A model generated the notes under the pieces. It worked only from the letters and a program-made list of their open reading frames with translations, searched no databases and had not been told where the DNA came from. 64,000 nucleotides of DNA. Source: Boseongicola sp. SB0665_bin_10. GTDB taxonomy: Bacteria; Pseudomonadota; Alphaproteobacteria; Rhodobacterales; Rhodobacteraceae. The DNA lies in assembly GCA_009838075.1 (NCBI GenBank), contig VXSG01000121.1:1-64000 (forward strand), in the 5' to 3' direction. Both the position numbers and the translations under genes were made by a program. This document shows positions 9,968-19,316 of the stretch, in pieces (the stretch's first letter is position 1; every line of letters starts with the position of its first letter).

Positions 9968-10918
9968 GTGACACTAGGTTACCTTGTCCGGCGTCTTCTG
10001 GCGGTAATCCTGGTCCTGTTCGTCGTGACGTTCGCGGTCTTCGCGATCACGATGATTCTGCCGGGAAACGCGGCCGTGATGATCCTGGGCGAGTACGGAA
10101 CGGAAGAGGCCGTGGCTGCGATGGAGCGCAGGCTCGGCCTCGACCGGCCCTGGTACATTCAATATCTCGACTGGATCGGCGGCATCTTGCGCGGCGATCT
10201 GGGCCAGTCGCTGCGCCTGTCATTGCCGGTGGCCGACGTGGTTGGCGATGCGTTCTGGAATTCCGCCTCGCTGGCCGTGACGTCCCTGGTGTCGGTCACG
10301 GTCATCGCGATCCCGCTGGGCGTGCTGGCGGCCATCAAGCGCGGCACCGTGGCCGATCTCGTCATCGGCATCTTTTCCTACATCGGCGCGTCAATGCCGG
10401 AATTCGTGACCGCAACGCTGCTTCTGATCTTCCTTGCGGGACCGGCACTGGGGCTGTTCCCCGCGGGCGGATTCGTCTCCCCGGGCGAGAGCCTGGGAGG
10501 CTTCTCGTCGCACGTGGTCCTTCCGGCGGCCACGCTCGGCCTGATACTGACAGCGCATATCTCCCGCCAGGTGCGGTCGGAGATGTCCGAGGTCCTGTCC
10601 AGCGACTACATCCGCGCGGCGCGGCTGAAAGGGTTGCGCGAACGCCGCGTGATCCGCCGCCATGCGCTGCCGAACTCGCTGGCCCCCGCCGTGGCGGTGA
10701 TCTCGCTCGACATCGGGTATCTTCTGGGCGGAATCATCGTGGTTGAGGAGATCTTTGCCTGGCCCGGGCTCGGGCGCCTCCTGATCTACGCGTTGGAGAA
10801 CCGGGACCTTCCCGTCATCCAGGCCATCACCCTGGTTCTCGCGACGGTCTATGCGCTGTCGAACCTTCTCTCCGACATCGTGATCGCCATCCTCGACCCG
10901 CGGGTGCGCTATGCCTAA
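9968..10918 (+). CDS. ABC transporter permease (DppB/OppB-like)
   Basis: MTLGYLVRRLLAVILVLFVVTFAVFAITMILPGNAA; BPD permease loop EYIRAARLKGLRERRVIRRHALPNSLAP-like. Confidence 0.93.
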   Translation: MTLGYLVRRLLAVILVLFVVTFAVFAITMILPGNAAVMILGEYGTEEAVAAMERRLGLDRPWYIQYLDWIGGILRGDLGQSLRLSLPVADVVGDAFWNSASLAVTSLVSVTVIAIPLGVLAAIKRGTVADLVIGIFSYIGASMPEFVTATLLLIFLAGPALGLFPAGGFVSPGESLGGFSSHVVLPAATLGLILTAHISRQVRSEMSEVLSSDYIRAARLKGLRERRVIRRHALPNSLAPAVAVISLDIGYLLGGIIVVEEIFAWPGLGRLLIYALENRDLPVIQAITLVLATVYALSNLLSDIVIAILDPRVRYA

Positions 10919-11729
10919 GGCGTTCCGGACGGCGACCGGCATGACCGGGCTCGGCCTGCTGCTGCTCGTCATGGGGGCGGCAACCCTCGGGCCGTTGCTG
11001 GCGCCCTACGACCCGCAGGCCTTCCACCCCGCCACGCGCCTGCAGGGACCGTCGGCAGCACATTGGCTGGGCACCGACCAGTTCGGTCGCGACCTGCTGT
11101 CCCGGCTGTTGAACGGCGCGCCGTCGACGGTCTACTTTGGCCTTGGCGCCACGCTCCTGGGGGTGGGCGCGGGCAGCATGATCGGGGTGATCGCGGGCAC
11201 CGCGGGCGGATGGCTCGACAGCGTCATCATGCGCATCCTGGACGGGTTGCTTGCCGTGCCCGAACTGCTCTTCACGCTGCTCATCGTCACCTTTCTCGGC
11301 GGCGGCATGGGACAGGCCATGCTGGCGGTCGCCATCGCCTTCACACCGGGGATGGCGCGAATCGCGCGCAGTTCGGTTCTGTCGATACGGACCCGGGAAT
11401 ACGTGCTCGCCGCAGTCGCGCGCGGCGAGCGCGCGCACTACATCGTCCTGCGCGAGGTCCTGCCCAACGCGGTCGGGCCGATCATCGTCGAGGCAACCAT
11501 CCGCGTGGCCTTCGCGATCATGATCGGCGCCACGCTGGGCTTTCTCGGTCTGGGCGCTCAGCCGCCCTCGACGGAATGGGGCCTGATGGTCGCCGAAGCG
11601 CGGCAGTTCATGTTCCGGAACGCCTGGACCGTGGCCGTGCCCGGCGTCGCGATCGCCATGGCGGCAATGGGGTTCAACCTCTTCGGCGACGCGCTGCGCG
11701 ACAGCCTCGACCCAAGGCGGAGCCGCTGA
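10911..11729 (+). CDS. ABC transporter permease (DppC/OppC-like)
   Basis: [35 protein letters not shown]...LGFLGLGAQPPSTEWGLM. Confidence 0.93.
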   Translation: MPKAFRTATGMTGLGLLLLVMGAATLGPLLAPYDPQAFHPATRLQGPSAAHWLGTDQFGRDLLSRLLNGAPSTVYFGLGATLLGVGAGSMIGVIAGTAGGWLDSVIMRILDGLLAVPELLFTLLIVTFLGGGMGQAMLAVAIAFTPGMARIARSSVLSIRTREYVLAAVARGERAHYIVLREVLPNAVGPIIVEATIRVAFAIMIGATLGFLGLGAQPPSTEWGLMVAEARQFMFRNAWTVAVPGVAIAMAAMGFNLFGDALRDSLDPRRSR

Positions 11730-11730
11730 G

Positions 11731-13383
11731 GTGGCGGGCGGCAACGCACGGGGCGCCGACTCGGTCACGCCGGTTCTGGAAGTTTCCGGGTATTCGCTCA
11801 GCTACGCGACGCCGTCCGGCCCGGTCCACGCCCTGAAGAACGTCGATCTCCGCGTGACGCACGGCCAGACGCACGGCCTCGTTGGAGAGTCGGGTTCCGG
11901 AAAGTCCTCGCTGGCCTGGGCGATCCTGCGATACCTTCCCGAAAACGCGATCGAGAACGACGGGAGGCTGCTTCTGTCGGGGGAAAACCTTCGCGACCGG
12001 ACGCATCCGCAAATCCTGGAAATCAGGGGGCGGCGGATCAGCATGGTCTTTCAGGACCCCTCCACCTCGCTCAACCCCGCGATGCGCCTGGGGGAGCAGC
12101 TCTCGGAAGTCCTGATCCGCCATCGGGGACTGTCGTTGCAGGAAGCCCTGGAGGAAAGCGAGGCCGCGCTGGCCCGGACCGGCATTGCGAAACCCGGGGA
12201 CATGCTGCGCCGCTATCCGCACGAGGCGTCGGGCGGCGAAAAGCAAAGGGTGGTGATCGCCACCGCCTTTGCCTGCAACCCGGAACTGATCGTGTTCGAC
12301 GAACCGACCACGGCTCTCGACATCATCACGGCGCAGCAGATACTGGAGCTGTTCAATCAACTGCAGGACGAGACGTCGATTTCGGCGCTCTACATCTCGC
12401 ATGACCTTGGCCTCGTGTCCCGGGTGGCCGACGTCGTCTCGGTCATCAACTCTGGCGAGATCGTCGAGAGCGGACCGTGCGCCGAGGTCTTCCGAACCCC
12501 CCGCAACGACTACACGAAGGCGCTGCTTGACGCCGTCCCCAACCCGAAGCAGTGGCTGGGCGTCAAGGAGCCGCCGTCCGAGGCGCCCGCGTTGATGTCT
12601 GCAAAAGGCGTGACCGTCGAATACGGCCGCCAGTCGCTTCTCGGGCAGCTGCTGGCCCCAAAGCCCACGCATCTCGGGGCGCAGGAGGTCAGCATCGAGG
12701 TCCGGAAGGGGGAGCTTGTCGGATTGGTCGGGGAATCCGGCTCGGGCAAGTCCACCATGGGCAAGGTCCTGTCCGGCTTGCAGGACTTTGACGGCGTCGT
12801 CCGCTTCGGCGACCGGGACTTTGCAAGACTGGCCCAGATCGACCGCGCGTACCGCCGCGCCGTGCAGATCGTCTTCCAGCACCCCGATGCGTCGCTCAAT
12901 CCGCGGCAGCGCGTGCGGGAAATCCTCTCGCGCCCCCTGAAGCTCTACGACATCGTGCCGCGGGAACAACGTGCGGAGCGCATCGCACGGCTCCTGGAAC
13001 AGGTGCGCCTGCCGCCCGAGTTCGCAGACCGGCTGCCGCACCAGCTGTCAGGCGGAGAAAAGCAGCGCGTCGCGATCGCCCGGGCATTCGCCGCGGAGCC
13101 CGAACTCGTGATCTGTGACGAGATCACCGCCTCCCTGGACGTGTCGGTGCAGGCCTCCGTCGCCGAACTCCTCGTGAGCCTGCAGCGGCAGACCGGCACC
13201 GCGTGCCTGTTCATCACCCACGACCTGAACCTCGTCCGGCAGCTTGCGCACCGGATCTGCGTCATGCAGCACGGCAGGCTGATGGACGCGTTCCACCGGG
13301 ACGACGCCGAAGGGCCGGACCGGAACCCCTATACCCGTGCCTTGCTGAAGGCGGTTCCGCCGCCCGCCAGCCAGGCCGCCTGA
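11731..13383 (+). CDS. Fused double ABC ATP-binding protein (DppD-DppF type)
   Basis: Two Walker A motifs ([24 protein letters not shown]), two signature motifs (ASGGEKQR, LSGGEKQR); GTG start. Confidence 0.92.
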   Translation: MAGGNARGADSVTPVLEVSGYSLSYATPSGPVHALKNVDLRVTHGQTHGLVGESGSGKSSLAWAILRYLPENAIENDGRLLLSGENLRDRTHPQILEIRGRRISMVFQDPSTSLNPAMRLGEQLSEVLIRHRGLSLQEALEESEAALARTGIAKPGDMLRRYPHEASGGEKQRVVIATAFACNPELIVFDEPTTALDIITAQQILELFNQLQDETSISALYISHDLGLVSRVADVVSVINSGEIVESGPCAEVFRTPRNDYTKALLDAVPNPKQWLGVKEPPSEAPALMSAKGVTVEYGRQSLLGQLLAPKPTHLGAQEVSIEVRKGELVGLVGESGSGKSTMGKVLSGLQDFDGVVRFGDRDFARLAQIDRAYRRAVQIVFQHPDASLNPRQRVREILSRPLKLYDIVPREQRAERIARLLEQVRLPPEFADRLPHQLSGGEKQRVAIARAFAAEPELVICDEITASLDVSVQASVAELLVSLQRQTGTACLFITHDLNLVRQLAHRICVMQHGRLMDAFHRDDAEGPDRNPYTRALLKAVPPPASQAA

Positions 13384-13398
13384 CAGGGAGGCCGCAAC

Positions 13399-14619
13399 AT
13401 GACGGACGCTCTTTCGCTTGCCCGCGCCATTGACGAGCAGGCCTGTCTCGACACGCTTTCCGAAATGGTCCGCTACAAGAGCCACTCCGGCACCGACGGC
13501 GAGCGCGCACTGGCCGAGCGCATGGTCGAGATCATGTCCGGGATGGGGCTCGATGCCCATTTGCAACCCGTCGAGGGCGACCGTGTCAATGCCATCGGCG
13601 TCTGGCGTGGCACGGGTGGCGGCAGGAGCCTCCTGTTCAACGGCCATCTCGACACCAACCCCGTAAGCGAGGGCTGGACAGTCGATCCGTGGGGCGGGCT
13701 CGTCGACGACAGGTTCGTCTATGGAATCGGCGTTTCGAACATGAAGGCGGGCGACGCCGCATCGCTCTGCGCGGTGCGTACGCTGATGGAGGGCGGCAAG
13801 CGGCTGAAGGGCGACGTCGTCCTCACCTACGTCGTTGGCGAGTTGCAGGGCGGAATCGGTACCTACGCGGCCGTGAAGGCGGGCACGCGCGCGGACCATT
13901 TCATCAATTCCGAGCCGACGGACCTGCAGGCGCTGACCATGCATGCCGAAGCGTTCATGTTCACGATCGAGCTGACCGGCGTCACCCGCCACATGTCCAA
14001 GCGGGAAGAGGCGGTCGACGCGATCCGCGCCGCCTGCGACCTGCTTCCGCGCCTGACCGAACTGACGTTCTCCGATGCGCCGAGCGACGAGCACCGCGGC
14101 ATCAACCGGGTGCACGTGGGCACGATCCGCGGCGCACTGGGCCAGGACTTCGAAGAATGGCGACCGCCGCAGGTGGCGGATTTCGTGCGGATGACCGGAT
14201 CGGGGCGGATCGGGCCCGGGCAGACGCAGGAGAACGCTCTCGGTGACTTCCGCGCGGTTCTGGACGCGCTGAAAAGGGACTGGCCGGGGCTGAAAGCGGA
14301 GATTCGGATCGAATCTCCGAGCGGAAACGCCCACATGCCGGCGTTCGAGGTGGCAAGGGACGCCCGGATCGTGACGGCGCTGAACGTCGCCTACGAAGCG
14401 ATCCGGGGCGAACCGCAGCCGACGGGCGCGATCACGCCGCCGGGATACTACGGGACGGATGCCGGACACCTGTTTGCGCATGGCGGCATGGAAGGCGTCG
14501 TCTGCGGACCGGGCGGACGCTACAACACCATGCCGGACGAACGGGTCGACATCCCCGACTACCTCGACATGGTGCGCATCTACCTGATCACCATGTGTGA
14601 CATCTGCGAGCTGCAGTGA
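13399..14619 (+). CDS. M20-family peptidase/deacylase (ArgE/DapE-like)
   Basis: LLFNGHLDTNPVSEGWTVDPWGGLVDDRFVYGIGVSNMKAGDAAS; M20 metal-site motifs. Confidence 0.9.
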   Translation: MTDALSLARAIDEQACLDTLSEMVRYKSHSGTDGERALAERMVEIMSGMGLDAHLQPVEGDRVNAIGVWRGTGGGRSLLFNGHLDTNPVSEGWTVDPWGGLVDDRFVYGIGVSNMKAGDAASLCAVRTLMEGGKRLKGDVVLTYVVGELQGGIGTYAAVKAGTRADHFINSEPTDLQALTMHAEAFMFTIELTGVTRHMSKREEAVDAIRAACDLLPRLTELTFSDAPSDEHRGINRVHVGTIRGALGQDFEEWRPPQVADFVRMTGSGRIGPGQTQENALGDFRAVLDALKRDWPGLKAEIRIESPSGNAHMPAFEVARDARIVTALNVAYEAIRGEPQPTGAITPPGYYGTDAGHLFAHGGMEGVVCGPGGRYNTMPDERVDIPDYLDMVRIYLITMCDICELQ

Positions 14620-15827
14620 CCGGCGGGGCCTTTCGGGAAATCGAGGCGACCACCGCAGGCGGCCGTGCCGTGTCGCTGCGCTTTCCTCAGGAAGAGCATG
14701 CCGCCCGCCTGGCGGCCACACGTGCGGCATTGAACGACAGGGGGCTCGATGCGCTTCTCGTCTTCTCGCAGGAGAGCCACTACTACCTCACCGGCTACGA
14801 CTCGTCCGGCTACGTCTTCTTCCAGGCCGGCGTTATCACTGCCGACGAGCGGCCCACCGTCCTGCTGACCCGGCGCCCGGACCTGCGCCAGGCCGAAACC
14901 GCGTCGCTCTACGATGACATTCGCATCTGGCTCAATGCCGAGGAGGCCAACCCGGCGGAGGACTTGCGGGCGATCCTGCAAGAGCTTGGCCTGCGCGGCG
15001 CACGTGTCGGCGTCGAGCTTGCGACCTACGGACTGACGGCCGCCAATGGCAGGCTCGTCGAGGCAGCGCTGGGCGGCTACTGCAAACTGGAGGATGCGTC
15101 AGGCATCGTGCGCCGCCAACGGCTGGTCAAGTCCGAGGCCGAGCTTGCCATGATGCGCGAGGCCGGACGTCTGGCCGACGCGGCGGTTCTCGCAGCGGTC
15201 GAGGCCACAGTGCCGGGCGCCACCGAAAGCGAGCTGAGCGCCGCGGCGCTCGCCGCGATGCTGCGCGGAGGCGACGTTCCCTCGGGCGGCCCGCTGGTCA
15301 ACACGGGACCGCGCGCGCTCTTCGGGCGCGGCATCAGCGGGCCGCGCCGGATCGATGAAAGCGATCAGGTCTTGATCGAACTGGCCGCATCCTATTGCCG
15401 CTATCATGTCTGCGTCGAATCCACCGTGGCGGTGGGAAGACCCGATCCGCGGCAAGCCGGGATGATGACCGTGGCTGCGGATGCGCTCGAGCAGATCAGG
15501 GACTCCGCCCGACCCGGCACGGCGCTCGGCATTCTGGACGACATTCACCGCAAGGTGCTGGACGCGGCCGGATTCGCCACTGAACGCTTTGCTGCATGCG
15601 GCTACGCGTTGGGCTGCACCTTCAGGCCCACCTGGATGGACGTGCCACCAATGATCTACAGCGGAAATCCGTTGGTCATGGAGCCCGGCATGGTGTTCTT
15701 CGTGCACGTCATGATTCCGGACACGCGAACAGGCGTCATGGCGGGGATTGGCCAGACATTCGCGATTCGCGAGGACGGCCCGGTAGAGCCGTTCAGCAAC
15801 CTGCCCACCGAATTGTTCCGACGGTAA
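14616..15827 (+). CDS. M24/creatinase-fold hydrolase, paralogue of 7193-8371
   Basis: YYLTGYDSSGYVFFQAGVITADERPTVLLTRRPDLRQAETASLYDDIRIW...GYALGCTFRPTWMDVPPMIYSGNPLVMEPGM aligns along its length with the 7193-8371 product. GTG start overlapping the preceding stop. Confidence 0.87.
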   Translation: MTGGAFREIEATTAGGRAVSLRFPQEEHAARLAATRAALNDRGLDALLVFSQESHYYLTGYDSSGYVFFQAGVITADERPTVLLTRRPDLRQAETASLYDDIRIWLNAEEANPAEDLRAILQELGLRGARVGVELATYGLTAANGRLVEAALGGYCKLEDASGIVRRQRLVKSEAELAMMREAGRLADAAVLAAVEATVPGATESELSAAALAAMLRGGDVPSGGPLVNTGPRALFGRGISGPRRIDESDQVLIELAASYCRYHVCVESTVAVGRPDPRQAGMMTVAADALEQIRDSARPGTALGILDDIHRKVLDAAGFATERFAACGYALGCTFRPTWMDVPPMIYSGNPLVMEPGMVFFVHVMIPDTRTGVMAGIGQTFAIREDGPVEPFSNLPTELFRR

Positions 15828-15850
15828 ACGCGACTTGGAGAGGGACCGCA

Positions 15851-16792
15851 ATGCCACTGCTTGAATCCGACGCCAAGGGAGTTTTCGTCATTTCGGTGAC
15901 GCCCTTCGCCGATGACGGCGCGATCGACTTCGAAAGCCTCGACCGCGCCATCGACTTCTACTTCGACAAGGGCGCGGACGGGATCACCATCCTGGGGATG
16001 ATGGGCGAAGCGCCCAAGCTCACGTTACCCGAATCCCATGAGGTTGCGGCACGCGCGATCTCCCGGGCCGGAGGCAGGCCCGTGATCGTGGGGTGCTCGG
16101 CGCCCGGGCTGGCAGCCATCGGCGAGCTTGGAAAGGCCTCGATGGACCTGGGCGCCGCAGCGATCATGGTTGCGCCGCCTGGAACGCTCAGGACGGACAG
16201 CCAGATTGTCGGGTACTATCACGACGTCGCGCGGGTCCTGGGCGACGGCGTGCCGATCGTGTTGCAGGACTTCCCGTTGGCCACCAACGTCCATGTCGCG
16301 CCAGAGGTCATCGGAAGGATCGTTGCGGAAATACCCGAACTGGTGATGCTCAAGCACGAAGACTGGCCGGGCCTGGCGAAAATCTCCGCAATCCGAATGG
16401 CGGAGAGCCGTGGGCAGCGCCGGATTTCCATCTTGTGCGGCAATGGCGGGGTCTTCCTGCCCGAGGAACTGGCGCGCGGCGCCGATGGCGCGATGACCGG
16501 ATTCGGCTATCCCGAGATGATGGTGACAGTCACCGCGCTGGTGGCACGGGGCGAACTTGACCGGGCCCAGGACCTCTTTGACGCCTATCTGCCGCTGGTT
16601 CGCTACGAACAGCAACCCGGGGTCGGACTCGCGGTGCGGAAGCATGTGCTCGCCAAGCGGGGCGTAATCGCGGCGCCGGCAATCCGCCCCCCGGGCAGGG
16701 GGCTTTCCGCCGAGGCGATGGCCGAAGTCGACCGACTGGTGTCACGGCAGGCGCGGCGGCTCGACGCCATCGGCAAGTCGGAACTTCACTGA
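15851..16792 (+). CDS. Dihydrodipicolinate synthase family protein
   Basis: MPLLESDAKGVFVISVTPFADDGAIDFESLDRAIDFYFDKGADGITILGMMGEAPKLT; DapA/NAL-type (beta-alpha)8 aldolase motifs, LKHEDWPG around the Schiff-base Lys. Confidence 0.92.
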   Translation: MPLLESDAKGVFVISVTPFADDGAIDFESLDRAIDFYFDKGADGITILGMMGEAPKLTLPESHEVAARAISRAGGRPVIVGCSAPGLAAIGELGKASMDLGAAAIMVAPPGTLRTDSQIVGYYHDVARVLGDGVPIVLQDFPLATNVHVAPEVIGRIVAEIPELVMLKHEDWPGLAKISAIRMAESRGQRRISILCGNGGVFLPEELARGADGAMTGFGYPEMMVTVTALVARGELDRAQDLFDAYLPLVRYEQQPGVGLAVRKHVLAKRGVIAAPAIRPPGRGLSAEAMAEVDRLVSRQARRLDAIGKSELH

Positions 16793-16799
16793 CCTGAAA

Positions 16800-17690
16800 G
16801 ACGGTTTTGGCCAAGCGTGACTGGGGTTTCGGCCGGATACAGGCTGTCACGCTTATGTAAGCATCCGGGTCCACGCCGAGCAGCCCGAACGCCCTCGCCT
16901 GCAGTTCGGTCGGCTCCGTGGCGATCCGGAACAGGCTGTCGGGCCGTCCCGGAAGGGAGGCGTCGTTCAGCGTCAGCGTGCCGAGGTCGTCGAGCAGGGT
17001 GCGGAAGCCGTGGACCGGCAGCCCGCCGGGGGTCCGCTTCGTGCCGGCCTTTGCCTTCGCGCTCTCCGAGACCTCGGCCTTCTCGACCGGCGAGCTGCGC
17101 CGCGCCCGGGCGCCCTCGCGGTCGTCGTCCTCGAACAGCATCGGCGCGAGGCGCCGGCGCATGTGCCATTCCACGTGGAGCGCGAGCATGCACATGAACA
17201 CGTGCGCCTTCACGTGGTCGGCCGAGCAGCCGTAGACAGGACGGATGCGCAGGTCGGTCTTCGCGTTCCGGAACGCGCGCTCCACGCCCGCGAGCGACTT
17301 GTACGCATCGACCGCGGCCTCCGTCCCCATGGCCTCCGGTCCCAGGCTGGTGCGGATCACGTAGACGCCGTCGAGCCTGGCCTCGGCGGCGATCCGGTCC
17401 TCGCGGCGGCGCCAGGCGATGCCGTCGTCGGCGACGTCGACCTCGAGATGCTTGCCCACCTTGCGGCGGTTCACGCCCCGGCCCACACGGCGGTCGATCG
17501 CCGCCCGGCCCTTGAGCCGGCCCGAGCGCACCGACGCCGCGATCCTGTGCAGCGCCGCCTCCGTGGCCCTGAGCAGGTCCTCGCGCTTGCTGGCCCGCTC
17601 CTCCCGCAGCCTCGGGTTCAGGCAGACCATCAGCCGCTCGCCGGGGAAGTCCGGGCCCGTGACCTCCGCCACGGCGTCGGGCAACTTGTG
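16800..17690 (-). pseudogene. IS1634/IS4-like transposase remnant, 5'-truncated
   Basis: Open frame with GVNRRKVGKHLEVDVADDGIAWRRREDRIAAEARLDGVYVIRTSL...VDAYKSLAGVERAFRNAKTDLRIRPVYGCSADHVKAHVFMCMLALHVEWHMRRRL; no N-terminal domain, no sensible stop (frame runs on into the DapA gene), no terminal inverted repeats found by eye. Confidence 0.78.
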
Positions 17691-17852
17691 AGCACGGCGC
17701 AAATTTGGACAAGGATGCCATCGTGACATAGGATCTGGCCTTGGCTGCATACGATCGGTGTCCTACGGCAAGATACCCTTCAGACTTGGCGGCGAAAGCT
17801 GTGGGAAGACGAAACATGACAAATTCTGGAACGAGGGCGGCATGATTGGTAC

Positions 17853-18372
17853 ATGGGGATGATCTTCGGGAGTACTGTAGTCGTCCGGGCTGTACTGTGG
17901 TGGCTCTGCCTAACATGCGCTGCGGTGCTTCTTGGAGGGCTCGTTGAAGTGTTGCCCTTTTGGGGGCAGGCGGCGCTTGTCGTTGTTCTGGGTGCTGCCA
18001 AAATTTTTTGTATTCTTGCGAAGGGTCAAGAGCTGGAGGACGACGCTCAACGCGAATTCTTCCGCGCGAGGTCTAATTTCCGAGGCACGCCAAGATCTTG
18101 GAGCGGGATTTCACACTGCTAAACTGCTCATGAGGGTGAATGGCCTGAAAATGGCAGATGAAATTTGGGACATTTCCAAGGATGCGCCTACTCAGACGAA
18201 CAAGGGATCGGCCTACGCCGCCTATGCTCGTGCACTTACAAAGTTTGACTGCAGTTTGGATGCCGGCGAGATCCTGAACGAAGCACGTCAAGCCGGGGTG
18301 CCGCAAGCGGAGATGAAGGAAGCGATGAACCGCTTCTGTTGTCCCGACGAGGACGATCGCGAACGGCGCTGA
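17853..18372 (+). other. Small orphan membrane-protein locus, possibly frameshifted (17853-18122 frame, then 17932-18372 frame)
   Basis: First frame: MGMIFGSTVVVRAVLWWLCLTCAAVLLGGLVEVLPFWGQAALVVVLGAAKIFCILAKGQELEDDAQREFFRARSN (two hydrophobic segments, then charged tail). Other frame continues ARGLISEARQDLGAGFHTAKLLMRVNGLKMADEIWDISKDAPTQTNKGSAYAAYARALTKFD. Confidence 0.45.
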
Positions 18373-18834
18373 CGTTTGACTGAAGCCGAGCAAAACTATG
18401 CCTGCTTTCCAAAAATCGAGGGTTAAGCTCATTTTCCTTGCTGGATACGTTTTCGGAGATTGCAGCGATGTCTTTTGAAGTTCGCCTACTTGCGCAAGGA
18501 CGGACGCGTTGCCTATTGGAGTTCTATTCTGCGAACGCGCTTGCCGGGCAACGCATGCCGCCACGTCATGCAACGCGAACGGATGACGGCAAGACATGCG
18601 AAGGCCGCGCAAGTCCGGCACGCTGTGCAGGAACATGTTACCCATGACCGGGGCGGAATTACGAACTCCTGCGCACTAAGGGCAGTTTCCGGTCTCGGTG
18701 CGGGATTGCGGGCGCGCGAGACAGTCCGTTGGGAACGGCCGCGAGGCTGGCAGCCTGGCCCGATCGGCGAAGAAGGCAAGGAAACGAACGAGACCTGTCC
18801 TGCACGACCTCCAATCGCCTGACCCGACGTCGGG

Positions 18835-19038
18835 CTAGAATCTCTTGCCCAGCCCGGCGGACTTCAGTATCGCGTTTGCGGTGTGCCTGCTCTTGATCTT
18901 CACGGGCACGGAGACACTTCTTCGCGTCCCGCTCACCTTGCCCTGCCAAATCTCGTGACTGGCCTTGCTTCCCGATCTGGCCCGCGACCACCCCGCTGAC
19001 TTCGGGAGTCTCCTGACTTCGCGCCCGTATTCCTTCAA
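18835..19038 (-). CDS. HicA/YcfA-like toxin
   Basis: MKEYGREVRRLPKSAGW...SHEIWQGK...RRSVSVPVKIKSRHTANAILKSAGLGKRF (TTG start), HicA-like RNA-binding fold signature; 11 nt downstream of the antitoxin stop. Confidence 0.7.
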   Translation of the reverse strand: MKEYGREVRRLPKSAGWSRARSGSKASHEIWQGKVSGTRRSVSVPVKIKSRHTANAILKSAGLGKRF

Positions 19039-19049
19039 GACCAGCGCGC

Positions 19050-19316
19050 CTATGCCACCAGCGGAATTTCAACGCTCATTGACCGTGACACCGCAGGCGT
19101 CGCTGCCGAAACATATCCCACGTTGATCGCGTACCCGTCATCGGACTCCAGGCCGAGATTGTCCTCGATCAGGTGCGGCGCACATTCCTTGATCGCGTCC
19201 ATGACGCCGCCAACCGTCTCCGCCTCGACCACCAGGCCCGGGATGTCCGGGCTTGTTGCCACGAAGACGTTCGTTTCCTCACACCTGCGAAGTTCAACGT
19301 GAAACGTGCGTGGCAT
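19050..19316 (-). CDS. HicB-like/DUF1902 antitoxin
   Basis: MPRTFHVELRRCEETNVFVATSPDIPGLVVEAETVGGVMDAIKECAPHLIEDNLG; HicB/DUF1902 pattern, immediately upstream of the HicA-like ORF. Confidence 0.75.
   Translation of the reverse strand: MPRTFHVELRRCEETNVFVATSPDIPGLVVEAETVGGVMDAIKECAPHLIEDNLGLESDDGYAINVGYVSAATPAVSRSMSVEIPLVA

Noticed and set aside
13048-14730. 560-aa minus-strand ORF
   Set aside because: Antisense to the well-supported M20 peptidase gene; no family motifs.
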